This document shows, in pieces, positions 9,244-19,828 of a DNA stretch of 64,000 bases. Each line of letters begins with the position of its first letter. The first letter of the stretch is position 1. The translations under genes and the position numbers were made by a program. The DNA is taken from contig NZ_JIAN01000006.1 of assembly GCF_000688475.1 (NCBI RefSeq), positions 496,001 through 560,000 on the forward strand, written 5' to 3'. The DNA comes from Cellulomonas sp. URHE0023. Lineage in GTDB: Bacteria > Actinomycetota > Actinomycetes > Actinomycetales > Cellulomonadaceae. A model generated the notes under the pieces. It was not told where the DNA came from. It made no database searches and saw only the letters and a list, made by a program, of their open reading frames with translations.

Positions 9244-10028
9244 GCAGCCCGTCGACCCACCCGACGCCCGTGATCGAGGCGACCGACCTCGGCGTGACCA
9301 TCGGCGGCCAGCCGATCCTCGCCGGCATCGACCTGACGGTGGCGCAGGGCGAGGTCCTCGCGCTCCTCGGCGCCAACGGCTCCGGGAAGTCGACCCTGGT
9401 CCGGAGCCTGCTGGGTGTCATCCCCATGACGACCGGCGCCGTCCGCCTGTTCGGTGCACCGCTCGGTCCGACGGCCCCGTGGAACCGCATCGGCTATGTC
9501 CCCCAGCGGCTGCCTGCCGCATCCGGGATCCCCGCCACGGCGCTCGAGGTGGTGACGTCCGGGCTCCTGCACGGGCGGATGCTCCGTCGACCGCACGGAC
9601 ATCGCCAGCGGGCCCTCGACGCCCTCGCCGACGTGGGCCTCGCCGACCGGGTGCACCAGCAGGTTCAGGAGATGTCCGGCGGCCAGCAGCAGCGCGTGCT
9701 GATCGCCCGTGCCCTCGTGTGCCGGCCGGACCTGCTCGTGCTCGACGAGCCTACGTCCGGCATCGACATCCCGACGCAGACCACCTTCGTCGAGACGATC
9801 AGCCGCCTGCACGAGGCGGGGACCACGGTCGTCGTGATCCTGCACGAGCTCGGGCCCTTCGCCCCGCTCATCGACCGAGCAGTGGTGCTGCGGCACGGAC
9901 GCGTCGCGCACGACGGCTCGCCGCCCCACGCCCGCGACGAGCACGCCGGCGAGTGGCACGACCACACGCACGCACACTCCGACCCTGAGGAACCGCCCTC
10001 GCCGTTCACCGTGGAGGTGCTCCCGTGA
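9240..10028 (+). CDS. znuC: zinc ABC transporter ATP-binding protein
   Basis: The 262-residue ATPase energises the zinc importer. Walker A GANGSGKST, signature MSGGQQQR, Walker B LLVLDEPTSG and the switch His (ILHELG) are present. The frame is open upstream through znuA, but ATG 9240 overlaps the znuA stop (ATGA) and immediately precedes the start of the conserved ATPase fold, so this start is used. The C-terminal tail is rich in His and acidic residues (DEHAGEWHDHTHAHSD), which could bind zinc inside the cell. Confidence 0.95.
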   Translation: MSSPSTHPTPVIEATDLGVTIGGQPILAGIDLTVAQGEVLALLGANGSGKSTLVRSLLGVIPMTTGAVRLFGAPLGPTAPWNRIGYVPQRLPAASGIPATALEVVTSGLLHGRMLRRPHGHRQRALDALADVGLADRVHQQVQEMSGGQQQRVLIARALVCRPDLLVLDEPTSGIDIPTQTTFVETISRLHEAGTTVVVILHELGPFAPLIDRAVVLRHGRVAHDGSPPHARDEHAGEWHDHTHAHSDPEEPPSPFTVEVLP

Positions 10029-10972
10029 CCGCCTGGGACCAGGTCGTCGAGCTGCTGACGTCTCCCCTCATGCAACGAGCCCTGATCGCCGCCGTGCTCG
10101 TCGGTGCGGCTGCGCCGGTCGTCGGCACGTTCCTGGTGCAGCGGCGCATGGCCCTCATGGGTGACGGCATCGGCCACGTCGCCCTCACGGGGGTCGCGGT
10201 CGGCTGGCTCGTCGGCAGCTGGGCCGGGCTGGTCCCCCAGGACGCCCTGGCCGTGCCGGGCGCCGTGGTCGCGGCGATCGCCGGGTCGATCGTCATCGAG
10301 CTGGTGCGCGAACGGGGCCGCACCAGCGGCGACCTCGCCCTGGCTCTGATGTTCTACGGCGGCATCGCTGGTGGCGTGCTGCTCATCAAGGTCGCGGGCG
10401 GCACCAACGCCAACCTCGTCAGCTACCTGTTCGGGTCGATCTCCACCGTGTCGACGACCGACCTGTGGTGGACCGCCGGACTGGCAGCCCTCGTGCTCGG
10501 TGCCGGCCTCGGCCTGCGCACCGCACTGTTCGCGGTCAGCCACGACGAGGAGTTCGCCCGCGCCAGCGGCCTTCCCGTGCGCCTCCTGTCGATGCTCATC
10601 GCCACGATCGCCGCACTGACCGTCACGATCGCGATGCGCGTGGTGGGCCTTCTCCTGGTCAGCGCGCTCATGATCGTGCCGGTGGCGATCGCGCAGCTGT
10701 ACGCCAGGTCGTTCAGCCGCACGATGACCGCCGCGAGCATCATCGGCGTCGTGGTCAGCGTCGTCGGACTCGTCATCACGTACTGGCACGACATCCCGCC
10801 GGGCGCGACGATCGTCGTCCTGGCGATCCTCGTCTACGGGGTCGGCGCTGCGGTACGCCCTCTGGTCCGGCGCCCGGTCCCCCCACGGGACCCGCACCCG
10901 GACATGGTCGACGACGTCCTGCTCGTCGACGACACGGTCATCGATCCGCCCTCACGTACGATCGCGGAGTGA
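10025..10972 (+). CDS. znuB: zinc ABC transporter permease
   Basis: This 315-residue integral membrane protein of the ZnuB/ABC-3 family has about eight hydrophobic helices and the family motif around VQRRMALMGDGIGHVALTG, plus DEEFARASGLPVRLL in a cytoplasmic loop that contacts the ATPase. GTG at 10025 overlaps the znuC stop by four bases (GTGA). It forms the channel through which zinc passes and is cotranscribed with znuA and znuC. Confidence 0.95.
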   Translation: MTAWDQVVELLTSPLMQRALIAAVLVGAAAPVVGTFLVQRRMALMGDGIGHVALTGVAVGWLVGSWAGLVPQDALAVPGAVVAAIAGSIVIELVRERGRTSGDLALALMFYGGIAGGVLLIKVAGGTNANLVSYLFGSISTVSTTDLWWTAGLAALVLGAGLGLRTALFAVSHDEEFARASGLPVRLLSMLIATIAALTVTIAMRVVGLLLVSALMIVPVAIAQLYARSFSRTMTAASIIGVVVSVVGLVITYWHDIPPGATIVVLAILVYGVGAAVRPLVRRPVPPRDPHPDMVDDVLLVDDTVIDPPSRTIAE

Positions 10973-11538
10973 ACGTCCGGGACGCCTACCACCTCGGCGG
11001 GGTCCCTGTCGGCATCGCGATCGTCGGGCTGTTCGTCATCGTGATGGCCCGATCGCACGCCACGTACTGGGCCGGGCGCGGTGTGGTCCGCGGAGCGCAG
11101 GGCACCCATCAGCATGACCGCGGCCCCGGCTGGTGGCACTCGACCATGGACAGGCTCGAGCAGTGGACCAGCACGAGCGCCGCCCAGAAGGGCCTCGGCA
11201 TGGTGCGCCGCTGGGGCGCTCTCGCCGTCATGCTGGCCTACCTGACCGTCGGGCTGCAGACCGCGATCTTCGCGTCCGCCGGGCTGGTCCGGATGCCGTA
11301 CCTGCGGTTCACGCTCGCCTCGATCCCCGGCGCCCTCGTCTGGGCGGTGGTCTGGGCGACCATCGGCTTCGGCGCCGTCTGGGGGGCGCTCAACCTGTTC
11401 GACGCGTCTCCGTGGGCGCTTCTTGCCGGGGTGCTTGTGCTGGCCGTCGTGATCGGCGGGCTCGTGTGGTTCCGGCTGTCTCGTCGCGCGCGGCGAGACG
11501 TGCCGGTCGAGCCGGCCGTGCCTGCGGACCCGGCCTGA
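10969..11538 (+). CDS. small DedA-like membrane protein at the end of the zinc operon
   Basis: This 189-residue protein has about four hydrophobic segments (near residues 10-30, 80-105, 110-140, 145-170) and the motif MARSHATYWAGRGV after the first helix, which resembles actinobacterial DedA/VTT-domain proteins. It is shorter than ordinary DedA proteins, so the family call is tentative. GTG at 10969 overlaps the znuB stop (GTGA), so it is translated together with the zinc importer; whether it helps metal uptake is unknown. The Arg-rich tail (LSRRARRD) is cytoplasmic. Confidence 0.7.
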   Translation: MNVRDAYHLGGVPVGIAIVGLFVIVMARSHATYWAGRGVVRGAQGTHQHDRGPGWWHSTMDRLEQWTSTSAAQKGLGMVRRWGALAVMLAYLTVGLQTAIFASAGLVRMPYLRFTLASIPGALVWAVVWATIGFGAVWGALNLFDASPWALLAGVLVLAVVIGGLVWFRLSRRARRDVPVEPAVPADPA

Positions 11539-11540
11539 CG

Positions 11541-11888
11541 TCAGCCGCGCCCGACGCAGAACTGGTTGCCGTCCGGGTCCGCCAGCACGGTCCATGCGAC
11601 GGGACCCGCCTCGTGCTCGGCGACGAACGTCGCGCCGTTGGACACCAGCCGCTCGATCGCGCCGGCCGGGTCCTGCGGCCGCAGGTCGATGTGCACCCGG
11701 TTCTTGCCCGGCGTCGGGTGCGTGACCTTCTGGAACCCGAGCCACGGACCACCCTCGGGCGGCACGACCATGACGTACCAGCCGTCGTGGTCGTCGCGGA
11801 CGGTGCCACCGAGCTGCGCGGCCCACCACGCGGCGAGCGCCCGGGCATCGGCCGTGTCGAATGTGATCATCTCCACGGTGAACGCCAT
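11541..11888 (-). CDS. VOC (glyoxalase/bleomycin-resistance-like) family protein
   Basis: A 115-residue single-domain vicinal-oxygen-chelate protein: MAFTVEMITFDTADARALAAWW at the start, HIDLRPQDP in the centre and VLADPDGNQFCV near the end carry the usual His and acidic positions of the glyoxalase_6 subgroup. The reaction is unknown. ATG 11888 starts the fold directly; an alternative ATG at 11918 overlaps the uppS stop (TGATG) and would add ten residues by translational coupling. It is convergent with the zinc operon three bases away. Confidence 0.85.
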   Translation of the reverse strand: MAFTVEMITFDTADARALAAWWAAQLGGTVRDDHDGWYVMVVPPEGGPWLGFQKVTHPTPGKNRVHIDLRPQDPAGAIERLVSNGATFVAEHEAGPVAWTVLADPDGNQFCVGRG

Positions 11889-11917
11889 CTGGACGACTGT
11901 AGCCGGAACCGCCGACA

Positions 11918-12721
11918 TCACCCCGGGCTGGAACCTTCCGCCCTGTCGACCGCCCCGCCGTAGCGACGGTCGCGGCGCGCGTACGTCTCGACCGCGCGCC
12001 ACAGGTGCCGGCGGTCCACGTCCGGCCAGGGCTCGTCCAGGAACACGAGCTCGGCGTAGGCGGCCTGCCAGATCATGAAGTTCGACGTCCGCTGCTCGCC
12101 CGAGGACCGCAGGAAGAGGTCGACGTCCGGCAGGTCGGGCTCGTCGAGGTACTTCGCGAACAGCTTCTCGTTGACCTTCTCCGGCCTGATCCGACCGGCC
12201 GCGACCTCGCGGGCGATGGCCTGTGCCGCATCGGCGATCTCGGCGCGACCGCCGTAGTTCACGCACATGGTCAACGTGACCGTGGAGTTGCCCTTGGTCA
12301 GCTCCTCGGCGGTCTCGAGCTCGTTGATCACGGACCGCCAGAGCCTCGGACGCCGGCCCGCCCACCGCACGCGCACCCCCCAGGAGTTCATGAGGTCGCG
12401 GCGCCTGCGCAGCACGTCACGGTTGAAGCCCATGAGGAAGCGGACCTCGTCGGGTGAGCGCGACCAGTTCTCGGTGGAGAAGGCGTACGCCGAGACGTGC
12501 TCCACGCCGATCTCGATGGCCCCGGCGACCACGTCGAGGAGCGAGGCCTCCCCCGCCTTGTGGCCCTCGACACGGGGCAGCCCACGCGCGTTCGCCCAGC
12601 GGCCGTTGCCGTCCATGACCACGGCCACGTGCTTGGGCACGAACTCCTTGGGGATGCTCGGCGGACGGGCGCCCGACGGGTGCGGGTACGGCGGTTCGAC
12701 AGGGTGCGGCACGACGGACAT
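11918..12721 (-). CDS. uppS: isoprenyl transferase (cis-prenyl diphosphate synthase)
   Basis: This 267-residue enzyme condenses isopentenyl diphosphate units with cis geometry to make the polyprenyl carrier lipid for peptidoglycan and arabinogalactan-type polymers. All five conserved regions are visible: MDGNGRWAN with catalytic Asp, [22 protein letters not shown] and [21 protein letters not shown] 12721 ([11 protein letters not shown]) is chosen over an upstream in-frame start because it fits the usual short proline-rich N-terminus. Location beside recO is conserved in actinobacteria. Confidence 0.95.
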   Translation of the reverse strand: MSVVPHPVEPPYPHPSGARPPSIPKEFVPKHVAVVMDGNGRWANARGLPRVEGHKAGEASLLDVVAGAIEIGVEHVSAYAFSTENWSRSPDEVRFLMGFNRDVLRRRRDLMNSWGVRVRWAGRRPRLWRSVINELETAEELTKGNSTVTLTMCVNYGGRAEIADAAQAIAREVAAGRIRPEKVNEKLFAKYLDEPDLPDVDLFLRSSGEQRTSNFMIWQAAYAELVFLDEPWPDVDRRHLWRAVETYARRDRRYGGAVDRAEGSSPG

Positions 12722-12785
12722 TGTGCCGCGCCAGCCGATGTGAAACCGAATGGTTGCACTATGCGGGTCGAGCACCTACGGTGAA

Positions 12786-12805
12786 GTGCAATTTATCGGT
12801 TGCAC
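12786..12805. promoter_or_regulatory. operator-like palindrome upstream of the SRPBCC gene
   Basis: GTGCAA-N8-TTGCAC is a perfect inverted repeat spanning the A+T-rich core (TTTATC) just ahead of the ribosome site; an extra GGTTGCAC copy sits at 12752-12759 near the uppS start. ArsR-like regulators commonly control genes of this family; which regulator acts here is unknown. Confidence 0.45.
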
Positions 12806-12824
12806 ATCGGAAGGGACCCGCACC

Positions 12825-13307
12825 ATGAGCAGCACAAGCCTGACCCTCACCTTCACCGTCGACCAGAGCGCCGACGAGGTCTTCACGGCCATCAACGACG
12901 TCCGCGGGTGGTGGGCCGGCCCGCCGGCACCGACCGAACCGCAGATCGAGGGCCGTACCGACGAGCTCGGCGCGGAGTTCACCTACCGCGTCACCGACGT
13001 GCACTACGTCAAGTTCCGGATCACCGAGCTGGTCCCGAGCACCCGCATCGCGTGGCTGGCGCTCGAGAGCGAGCTCACGTTCATCGCCAACCGGCAGGAG
13101 TGGAACGGCACGACGGTCACGTTCGACATCGCTGAGAACGGCGGACGCACCCAGGTGGTGTTCACCCACGTCGGGCTCGTCCCCGAGCACGAGTGCTACG
13201 AGGTCTGCGACGACTCGTGGAGCTCCTACGTGCTGGGGAACCTGCGTCGCTTCATCGAGACGGGCTCGAAGGACCCCGTCGCGTCCGCGTTCGCGTCCGC
13301 TCTGTAG
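12825..13307 (+). CDS. SRPBCC (AHSA1/START-like) family protein
   Basis: A 160-residue hydrophobic-ligand-binding fold protein: FTVDQSADEVFTAINDVRGWW at the N-terminus, VHYVKFRITELVP, GTTVTFDIAENGGRTQVVFTHVGL and the C-terminal helix SWSSYVLGNLRRFIETG are typical of the AHSA1-like domain. GGAAGGG about nine bases upstream marks ATG 12825. Function is unknown; relatives are often controlled by ArsR-type repressors, and a palindrome overlaps the promoter here. It is divergent from uppS and convergent with recO. Confidence 0.85.
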   Translation: MSSTSLTLTFTVDQSADEVFTAINDVRGWWAGPPAPTEPQIEGRTDELGAEFTYRVTDVHYVKFRITELVPSTRIAWLALESELTFIANRQEWNGTTVTFDIAENGGRTQVVFTHVGLVPEHECYEVCDDSWSSYVLGNLRRFIETGSKDPVASAFASAL

Positions 13308-13332
13308 TGAGCGGGGGCCGGTGGTCGGGCGG

Positions 13333-14064
13333 TCAGACCCGCTCGACCATCGGCAGCGAGCGCAGCTGACGCTCCAGGTGGAACTGGCAGAACGCGGCGA
13401 CCAGACCGTTGCCCTCGCCGCGATGCCGCTCGGCACTCGCTTCCGCGACAGACCAGTCGCCCGCGAGCAGGGCGGCGAGCAGCTCGAACGTCTGCGGAGC
13501 GGGCGCCGCGGCCCCTGGCGGGCGGCAGGCCCGACAGACCGCACCGCCCGACGCGACGGCGAAGGCCGAGTGCGGACCGGGCTCGCCGCAGCGCGCGCAG
13601 TCCGTGAAGCTCGGCGCCCAGCCGGCAACGGCCAGCGCGCGCAGCAGGTAGGAGTCGAGAACGAGGCCCGGAGCGTGCTCGCGGGCTGCGAGCGCCCGGA
13701 CCGCACCGACCAGCAGCCAGTACTGCTGCAGCGACGGTTCCCGCTCGGCCTCGACCAGCCGGTCCGCCGTCTCGAGCATCACGGCGCCCGCGGTGTACAG
13801 GGTGTAGTCCTCGCACACCTGACGCCCGTACGACCCGAGGGTCTCGGCCTGCGTCACGATGTCCAGGTTGCGGCCCGTGCTCAGCTGCACGTCGACGTGC
13901 ATGAACGGCTCCAACCGCGAGCCGAACCGCGATGAGGTCCGGCGCACACCCTTGCCCACCGCACGCACCTTGCCGTGCGACCGGGTCAGGAGGGTGACGA
14001 TGCGATCGGCCTCCCCCAGCTTGTGGGTACGCAGCACGATCGCCTCGTCGCGATAGAGGCTCAC
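13333..14064 (-). CDS. recO: DNA repair protein RecO
   Basis: This 243-residue protein loads RecA on SSB-coated single strands in the RecFOR pathway. The N-terminal OB-fold ([20 protein letters not shown], then [13 protein letters not shown]) and the zinc-binding four-cysteine unit ([11 protein letters not shown]... CRACRP) are present, followed by a helical C-terminus ending in a catalytic-domain-like [13 protein letters not shown] 14064 is chosen because the conserved fold starts at the next residues; a longer frame to 14124 lacks family similarity. GGGGGAG lies upstream of the GTG. Confidence 0.95.
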   Translation of the reverse strand: MSLYRDEAIVLRTHKLGEADRIVTLLTRSHGKVRAVGKGVRRTSSRFGSRLEPFMHVDVQLSTGRNLDIVTQAETLGSYGRQVCEDYTLYTAGAVMLETADRLVEAEREPSLQQYWLLVGAVRALAAREHAPGLVLDSYLLRALAVAGWAPSFTDCARCGEPGPHSAFAVASGGAVCRACRPPGAAAPAPQTFELLAALLAGDWSVAEASAERHRGEGNGLVAAFCQFHLERQLRSLPMVERV

Positions 14065-14125
14065 CGTCCTAGTCTCCCCCGGACCGCCCACAGCGACCGC
14101 CCGCCGCGCTGGAGCCGTCAGCACC

Positions 14126-14950
14126 TCACCGTGGGACGGGGCCGAGCCGGATCCGGTCGAGCAGGCCGTCCGGCGTCACGGTGCTGAAGTCCCAGTCCGA
14201 GTGGATCCACCAGGTGACGCCGGCATCCTCGAGCGTCGCAGCACGGTCCCGGGCCTGCACGGGGTCGGACGGCAGCACCCCCTCGACGACGAGCTCGAAC
14301 GGCTCACCTCCGCGCTGCTCGGACACCCAGGCCCGCACCTCGCGCAGCTGGTCCGGGCTCAGCGGGTCGAACCCGTCCTCCCTGCGGATCGGCAGCACGC
14401 CGTCACGACCGGCGGCCCGACGCATCGACCGAGGAGCGAACCACGACCCGATCACCCACACGGGGATGCGTCCGTGCACGGGCCGCGGCTGGAACACGAG
14501 GTCGCTGACCCGGTGGTGGGTGCCCTCGAAGCTGAACGGCTCACCGGTCCAGGCGAGGTCGAGGATGGCGAGCGAGTCGTCGAGCAGGGCCGCCCGCTCC
14601 TTGACGTCGACGCTCTCACCGGACACGCGGCTGTAGGCGCCGTCGTCGACGGCACCGAGCCCGACGGGCAGCACGAGCCGGCCACCGGAGAGGTGGTCGA
14701 CCGTCAGTGCCTGCCGGGCGACCTCCCACGGCTTGCGTCGCGGCAAGGAGAACACCATGGCGCCGAGCGTGATCCGACGGGTCCGGACCGCGGCCGCGCC
14801 GAGCAGCGTCCACGGGTCGAAGGTGTCCATCGCACCGACGCTGATGCCGTCCCACGCGAAGAACCCGTCCCAGCCGGCCTCCTCGGCGGCGACCGCCATC
14901 TCGATCGACTGGGCGGCCGAGCCGCAGGACGCGGTGACACCGAACTTCAT
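14126..14950 (-). CDS. LLM-class flavin-dependent oxidoreductase
   Basis: A 274-residue luciferase-like monooxygenase-fold protein, probably using FMN or F420. The barrel start [46 protein letters not shown] and [14 protein letters not shown] are characteristic. Substrate unknown. ATG 14950 is chosen: it begins directly at the first barrel strand and lies seven bases after TAGCGT (leaderless spacing), while the upstream ATG at 14980 would add ten residues unlike the family. It is transcribed toward recO. Confidence 0.9.
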   Translation of the reverse strand: MKFGVTASCGSAAQSIEMAVAAEEAGWDGFFAWDGISVGAMDTFDPWTLLGAAAVRTRRITLGAMVFSLPRRKPWEVARQALTVDHLSGGRLVLPVGLGAVDDGAYSRVSGESVDVKERAALLDDSLAILDLAWTGEPFSFEGTHHRVSDLVFQPRPVHGRIPVWVIGSWFAPRSMRRAAGRDGVLPIRREDGFDPLSPDQLREVRAWVSEQRGGEPFELVVEGVLPSDPVQARDRAATLEDAGVTWWIHSDWDFSTVTPDGLLDRIRLGPVPR

Positions 14951-14957
14951 GCCGCCG

Positions 14958-14963
14958 ACGCTA
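14958..14963 (-). promoter_or_regulatory. -10 box of leaderless promoter for the LLM oxidoreductase
   Basis: TAGCGT (minus strand) then seven bases then ATG at 14950; there is no Shine-Dalgarno sequence in between. The 250 bases from here to leuA hold no gene that I can support. Confidence 0.45.
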
Positions 14964-15173
14964 CGCCGGACCGCCGACACGCGTCAGGGCGCCGCCCAGG
15001 TCCGGCACGCTGCCGGCCTCCGTACGTCGCTCGCGCCGCCGACACCTGGGATACGCGTTCCGTCGAGGGGTGGTGACGGAAGGCGGGGCAGGGGTCAGCG
15101 GCGCGAGGATGCGCACAGCGGTCGACGGGGTCGCCGAGACGACGCTGCACACGCCCGGAGCCGGCGGGGATGG

Positions 15174-15196
15174 CGCCGCTCCGGGACGAAGCGGCG
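15174..15196 (-). terminator. possible terminator hairpin after leuA
   Basis: CGCCGCT and AGCGGCG pair over a nine-base loop immediately beyond the leuA stop codon (15201-15203). No T-run follows, so the call is weak. Confidence 0.35.
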
Positions 15197-15200
15197 TCCG

Positions 15201-17069
<1,869 letters not shown>

Positions 17070-17071
17070 TC

Positions 17072-17077
17072 ACCGTA
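17072..17077 (-). promoter_or_regulatory. -10 box of the leuA transcript (leaderless leader peptide)
   Basis: TACGGT is followed by six bases and the GTG of the leader peptide. TTGCGG, 19 bases upstream (17097-17102), could be the -35 element. Confidence 0.55.
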
Positions 17078-17130
17078 CCCCGAACACGGACCTCCACCGC
17101 AACCTCGGTCTCAGTGCGAGACCGGTCGCG

Positions 17131-18612
17131 TCACCGCAGCGCGACCAGGAGGTCGTCGCCCAGGGCGTACAGCTGGGTGCCCAGCCGGACCACGCGCGAC
17201 GTCCCGTCCGGCAGCGGCAGCCGCCACTCGACGCCTCCGTCGGCGAGGTCGAGCGCCACCAGCACGGGGTGGTCGTCGACGCCGCCGCTGAGCACCGCCA
17301 CCCGGCGTCCGTCCGAGACCGCCGACCCGGAGACCGCCCCCAGATCCCTCACCCAGACCAGCGAGCCGTCGGAGGTGTCGAGTCCGGCGAGCGTCCCCCC
17401 GCTGCGCACCACCACACGACCAGCCACGTCGACCGAGACGCGCGTGGCCTTGGTCGTCGTGCGCCAGACCTGCTGGTCGGCGCCAGCGCGGTAGGCCCGG
17501 ACGCCGTCGACGCCCAGCCCGTCCGAGGTGAACGTGAGAGCCGACGACCCGTCGGACACGTCCACGGGCAGCACCGAACCCTCCGCGGTCAACCACGGCT
17601 CGCCGAGGCCCGAGGACAACGAGGAGCGCGCGACGATCGCGGAGTCGAGCACCCGGTAGTGCTCGCGCACCAGGGTCCCGTCCGCGGTGAGCCGGGTCTC
17701 GTCGACTCTGGGCTCGGTCGAGGGCGCCGGTCTCTCGCCGGTCTCCTCGTCGAGCAGGACCGACGTGTCGGCGCCCGAGACCAGCACCAGACCGCCTGCG
17801 ACGACCATGCGCAGACGGCCGTTGATCTTGGTCCGGCCCGAGGCGTACCACTGCGAGTGCCAGACCTGCCGGCCTGTCACCGGCTCGATCCGGCTGATCG
17901 CCAACCGCCCGGACGCGTAGGTCGCCACCACGAGGTCCGCACCGGCCGCCGCGGTCGCCTGGACCCAGCCGCTGATCGGGTGCTGCGACCGCACCGCGCC
18001 GTCCATGGGATCGATCGCCCAGAGCGTCGACACCCCGACGGGGCTGTCCGGGACCTGGGCGAGGCCGCGCGGGTCCGGTGCAGGTGACGGACCGGCGACA
18101 CACGTCACGAGCGTTCCTGCCGACCGGCATGCGACCGCGTCAGGGATGGGGTCAGCGCCCAGCGCAACCGCCCACCGTGTCGCGCCGGTGACCGCGTCGA
18201 GGCCGACGACCCGGCGGTCGCCCGCGTCCACGGACCCTGCGGTCACCACGAGCACGTCGCCGACCAGCACCGGAGCGACGCCACCGTCGACGTCCGCCGT
18301 CCACGGCACCTCCGGGACCGAACGCAACGAGTCGACCGCTCCGACGAAGGACGCCGGACCGAGCACCCGGGCGCGCTCCCGCTCGAGGAGCCAGTGCGGC
18401 CCGGCAGCCACCCCGCCCGCAAGAAGGACGACCGCGACCACGGCGATCACCCCGGCGGTCGCCGGCCGGCGCGACGCCCAGGTCCGCACGTGCGCGGCCG
18501 CCTCGTGCAGGCGTTCGGGCGCGGACCGGGCGGGCGCCGACCCGACCGTCGCGTCGTCGTCCAGTCCTACGAGCTGCATCACCGGCCGTTCGGCCAGGCG
18601 TCGCTGCGCCAT
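17131..18612 (-). CDS. membrane-anchored PQQ-like beta-propeller protein
   Basis: This 493-residue protein has a cytoplasmic N-terminus of about 50 residues, one membrane helix (about 50-72, AGVIAVVAVVLLAGGVAAG) and an outside beta-propeller with PQQ-like blades (VVGLDAVTGATRW, ISRIEPVTGRQVW, LAGLDTSDGSLVW, LVALDLADGGVEWRLPL). Such propellers are usually scaffolds rather than quinone enzymes; catalytic metal ligands are not evident. It is the last gene of the kinase/FN3 block and follows the RDD-FHA gene by 20 bases, but TAGAGT six bases before its ATG gives it its own leaderless promoter. A role in the surface system is inferred from position. Confidence 0.8.
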   Translation of the reverse strand: MAQRRLAERPVMQLVGLDDDATVGSAPARSAPERLHEAAAHVRTWASRRPATAGVIAVVAVVLLAGGVAAGPHWLLERERARVLGPASFVGAVDSLRSVPEVPWTADVDGGVAPVLVGDVLVVTAGSVDAGDRRVVGLDAVTGATRWAVALGADPIPDAVACRSAGTLVTCVAGPSPAPDPRGLAQVPDSPVGVSTLWAIDPMDGAVRSQHPISGWVQATAAAGADLVVATYASGRLAISRIEPVTGRQVWHSQWYASGRTKINGRLRMVVAGGLVLVSGADTSVLLDEETGERPAPSTEPRVDETRLTADGTLVREHYRVLDSAIVARSSLSSGLGEPWLTAEGSVLPVDVSDGSSALTFTSDGLGVDGVRAYRAGADQQVWRTTTKATRVSVDVAGRVVVRSGGTLAGLDTSDGSLVWVRDLGAVSGSAVSDGRRVAVLSGGVDDHPVLVALDLADGGVEWRLPLPDGTSRVVRLGTQLYALGDDLLVALR

Positions 18613-18618
18613 GAACCG

Positions 18619-18624
18619 ACTCTA
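18619..18624 (-). promoter_or_regulatory. -10 box of leaderless promoter for the PQQ-propeller gene
   Basis: TAGAGT on the minus strand, six bases, then ATG 18612. It lies just past the stop of the preceding gene, suggesting an internal promoter in the block. Confidence 0.45.
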
Positions 18625-18632
18625 GGCCGCCT

Positions 18633-19772
18633 CTAGGCTGTGGGGCCGGTCGTGGGTACTCGCACCAGCCGCATCGAGCAGTCGCCGAACACCACCGTCG
18701 AACCGACTCTGATGCGGACCTGCTGGTCGACCCCGCAGACGACCTGACCGCCGTCGGGCAGGTTCACGACCGTGCCGTTGGTCGACCCGCGGTCCGCCAC
18801 CCAGACGCCCGACGGCTCGACGCCGATCTGGAGGTGGGTCTTGGACACCGAGCGCGTGGGGTCCGCGACCCGGACGAGCTGCACCGGGGCGTCCGAGGCC
18901 GGGTTGCGTCCCACGAGCGCAGTCCGCTCGATGCTCACGTGGCGCCCGTCCGAGAGCTCGAACTCCGCGGCCGGGCGGTCCGTGGCCGGCGGCGGAACGG
19001 CCGGCAGGTCTGCTCGCGGCGCCGCCGGACGGGTCAGCTCGAGCTCGGGCGTCAGGCCGTAGGCGAGCCCCTGGCGCACGACCGGCATGGTCCGGGTGTC
19101 CAGGTCCGGGCTGCTGCGGCGCGGGGTGACCGGGGAGAGCAGGAGCGGCGGAGCGGACGGCTGCCGGACCGCCGTGGGGCTGAGCGTGGCAGCCCACTCG
19201 GGGAGGGGCGCAGGCCCGCGCGTCAGCGTCGACGGCTCGGCGGCTCGCTGCGGGCTGCGCCATGGTGGCCGCTCGGCGAGCGCGAGGGCCGACCGGCGGA
19301 CGTCCAGCACCTCGTCGCCGGCGGCGCGGTCGTGCCAGCCGCGGTTGCGGCGGGTCCGGTCCAAGAACGGGGAGGCCAGCACGACCGCGGCGCCGACCAG
19401 CAGGACCGCTGCACCCGCCAGGACGACCACGGTGCGCACGAAGATGCGCGCAGGGCCGACCGGTTCACGCGTCTCGACGTCGAGGGTACGCACGCCCATC
19501 GCCAGCCGCCCGAGGGTCCACCCGTACCGTCCGTGCAGCAACCAGTGCGCAATCACGACGCCGCCCGTGAGGGCCATCCCGATCGTCACCAGCCGCAGGG
19601 CGTCCTGGGACGCGGCGGTCGACGGCTCGGCACGGGCCCACGCGACCACCCCGACGACCACGAGCCAGCCGGCGGCGACCAGCCAGGCGACGACGTCGAG
19701 CGACGCGGCGACGAACCTACGGCCCATCGACGCGGGCGGCGCTGCGTTCAGGCGCGCGGACCGGGCGTTCAC
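18633..19772 (-). CDS. RDD-family membrane protein with C-terminal FHA domain
   Basis: This 379-residue fusion has an RDD domain with about three membrane helices (residues 15-150, including GRRFVAASLDVVAW and YGWTLGRLAMGVRTLDV), a disordered Pro/Ala-rich linker, and a C-terminal FHA domain (LVGRNPASDAPVQ, SVSKTHLQI, DRGSTNGTVV), which binds phosphothreonine. It is thus a membrane reader for the Ser/Thr kinase encoded in the same block. GTG 19772 is chosen because AAGGAG (19778-19783) lies five bases upstream; the upstream ATG at 19808 has no ribosome site. Confidence 0.92.
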   Translation of the reverse strand: MNARSARLNAAPPASMGRRFVAASLDVVAWLVAAGWLVVVGVVAWARAEPSTAASQDALRLVTIGMALTGGVVIAHWLLHGRYGWTLGRLAMGVRTLDVETREPVGPARIFVRTVVVLAGAAVLLVGAAVVLASPFLDRTRRNRGWHDRAAGDEVLDVRRSALALAERPPWRSPQRAAEPSTLTRGPAPLPEWAATLSPTAVRQPSAPPLLLSPVTPRRSSPDLDTRTMPVVRQGLAYGLTPELELTRPAAPRADLPAVPPPATDRPAAEFELSDGRHVSIERTALVGRNPASDAPVQLVRVADPTRSVSKTHLQIGVEPSGVWVADRGSTNGTVVNLPDGGQVVCGVDQQVRIRVGSTVVFGDCSMRLVRVPTTGPTA

Positions 19773-19828
19773 CTGTGCTCCTTCGAGATCGAGCGGGCGT
19801 TCGGGCATGGGTGGGCGGACACCGCGGG

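Noticed and set aside
8259..10028. A 589-residue fused frame covering znuA and znuC
   Set aside because: The first 327 residues are the wrong frame of znuA; the ATPase begins at the ATGA overlap.
14964..15200. Open frames in the 250-base gap between leuA and the LLM gene
   Set aside because: They have no ribosome site or leaderless box and their Arg/Pro-rich translations resemble no family; I see no gene here beyond the weak leuA hairpin.
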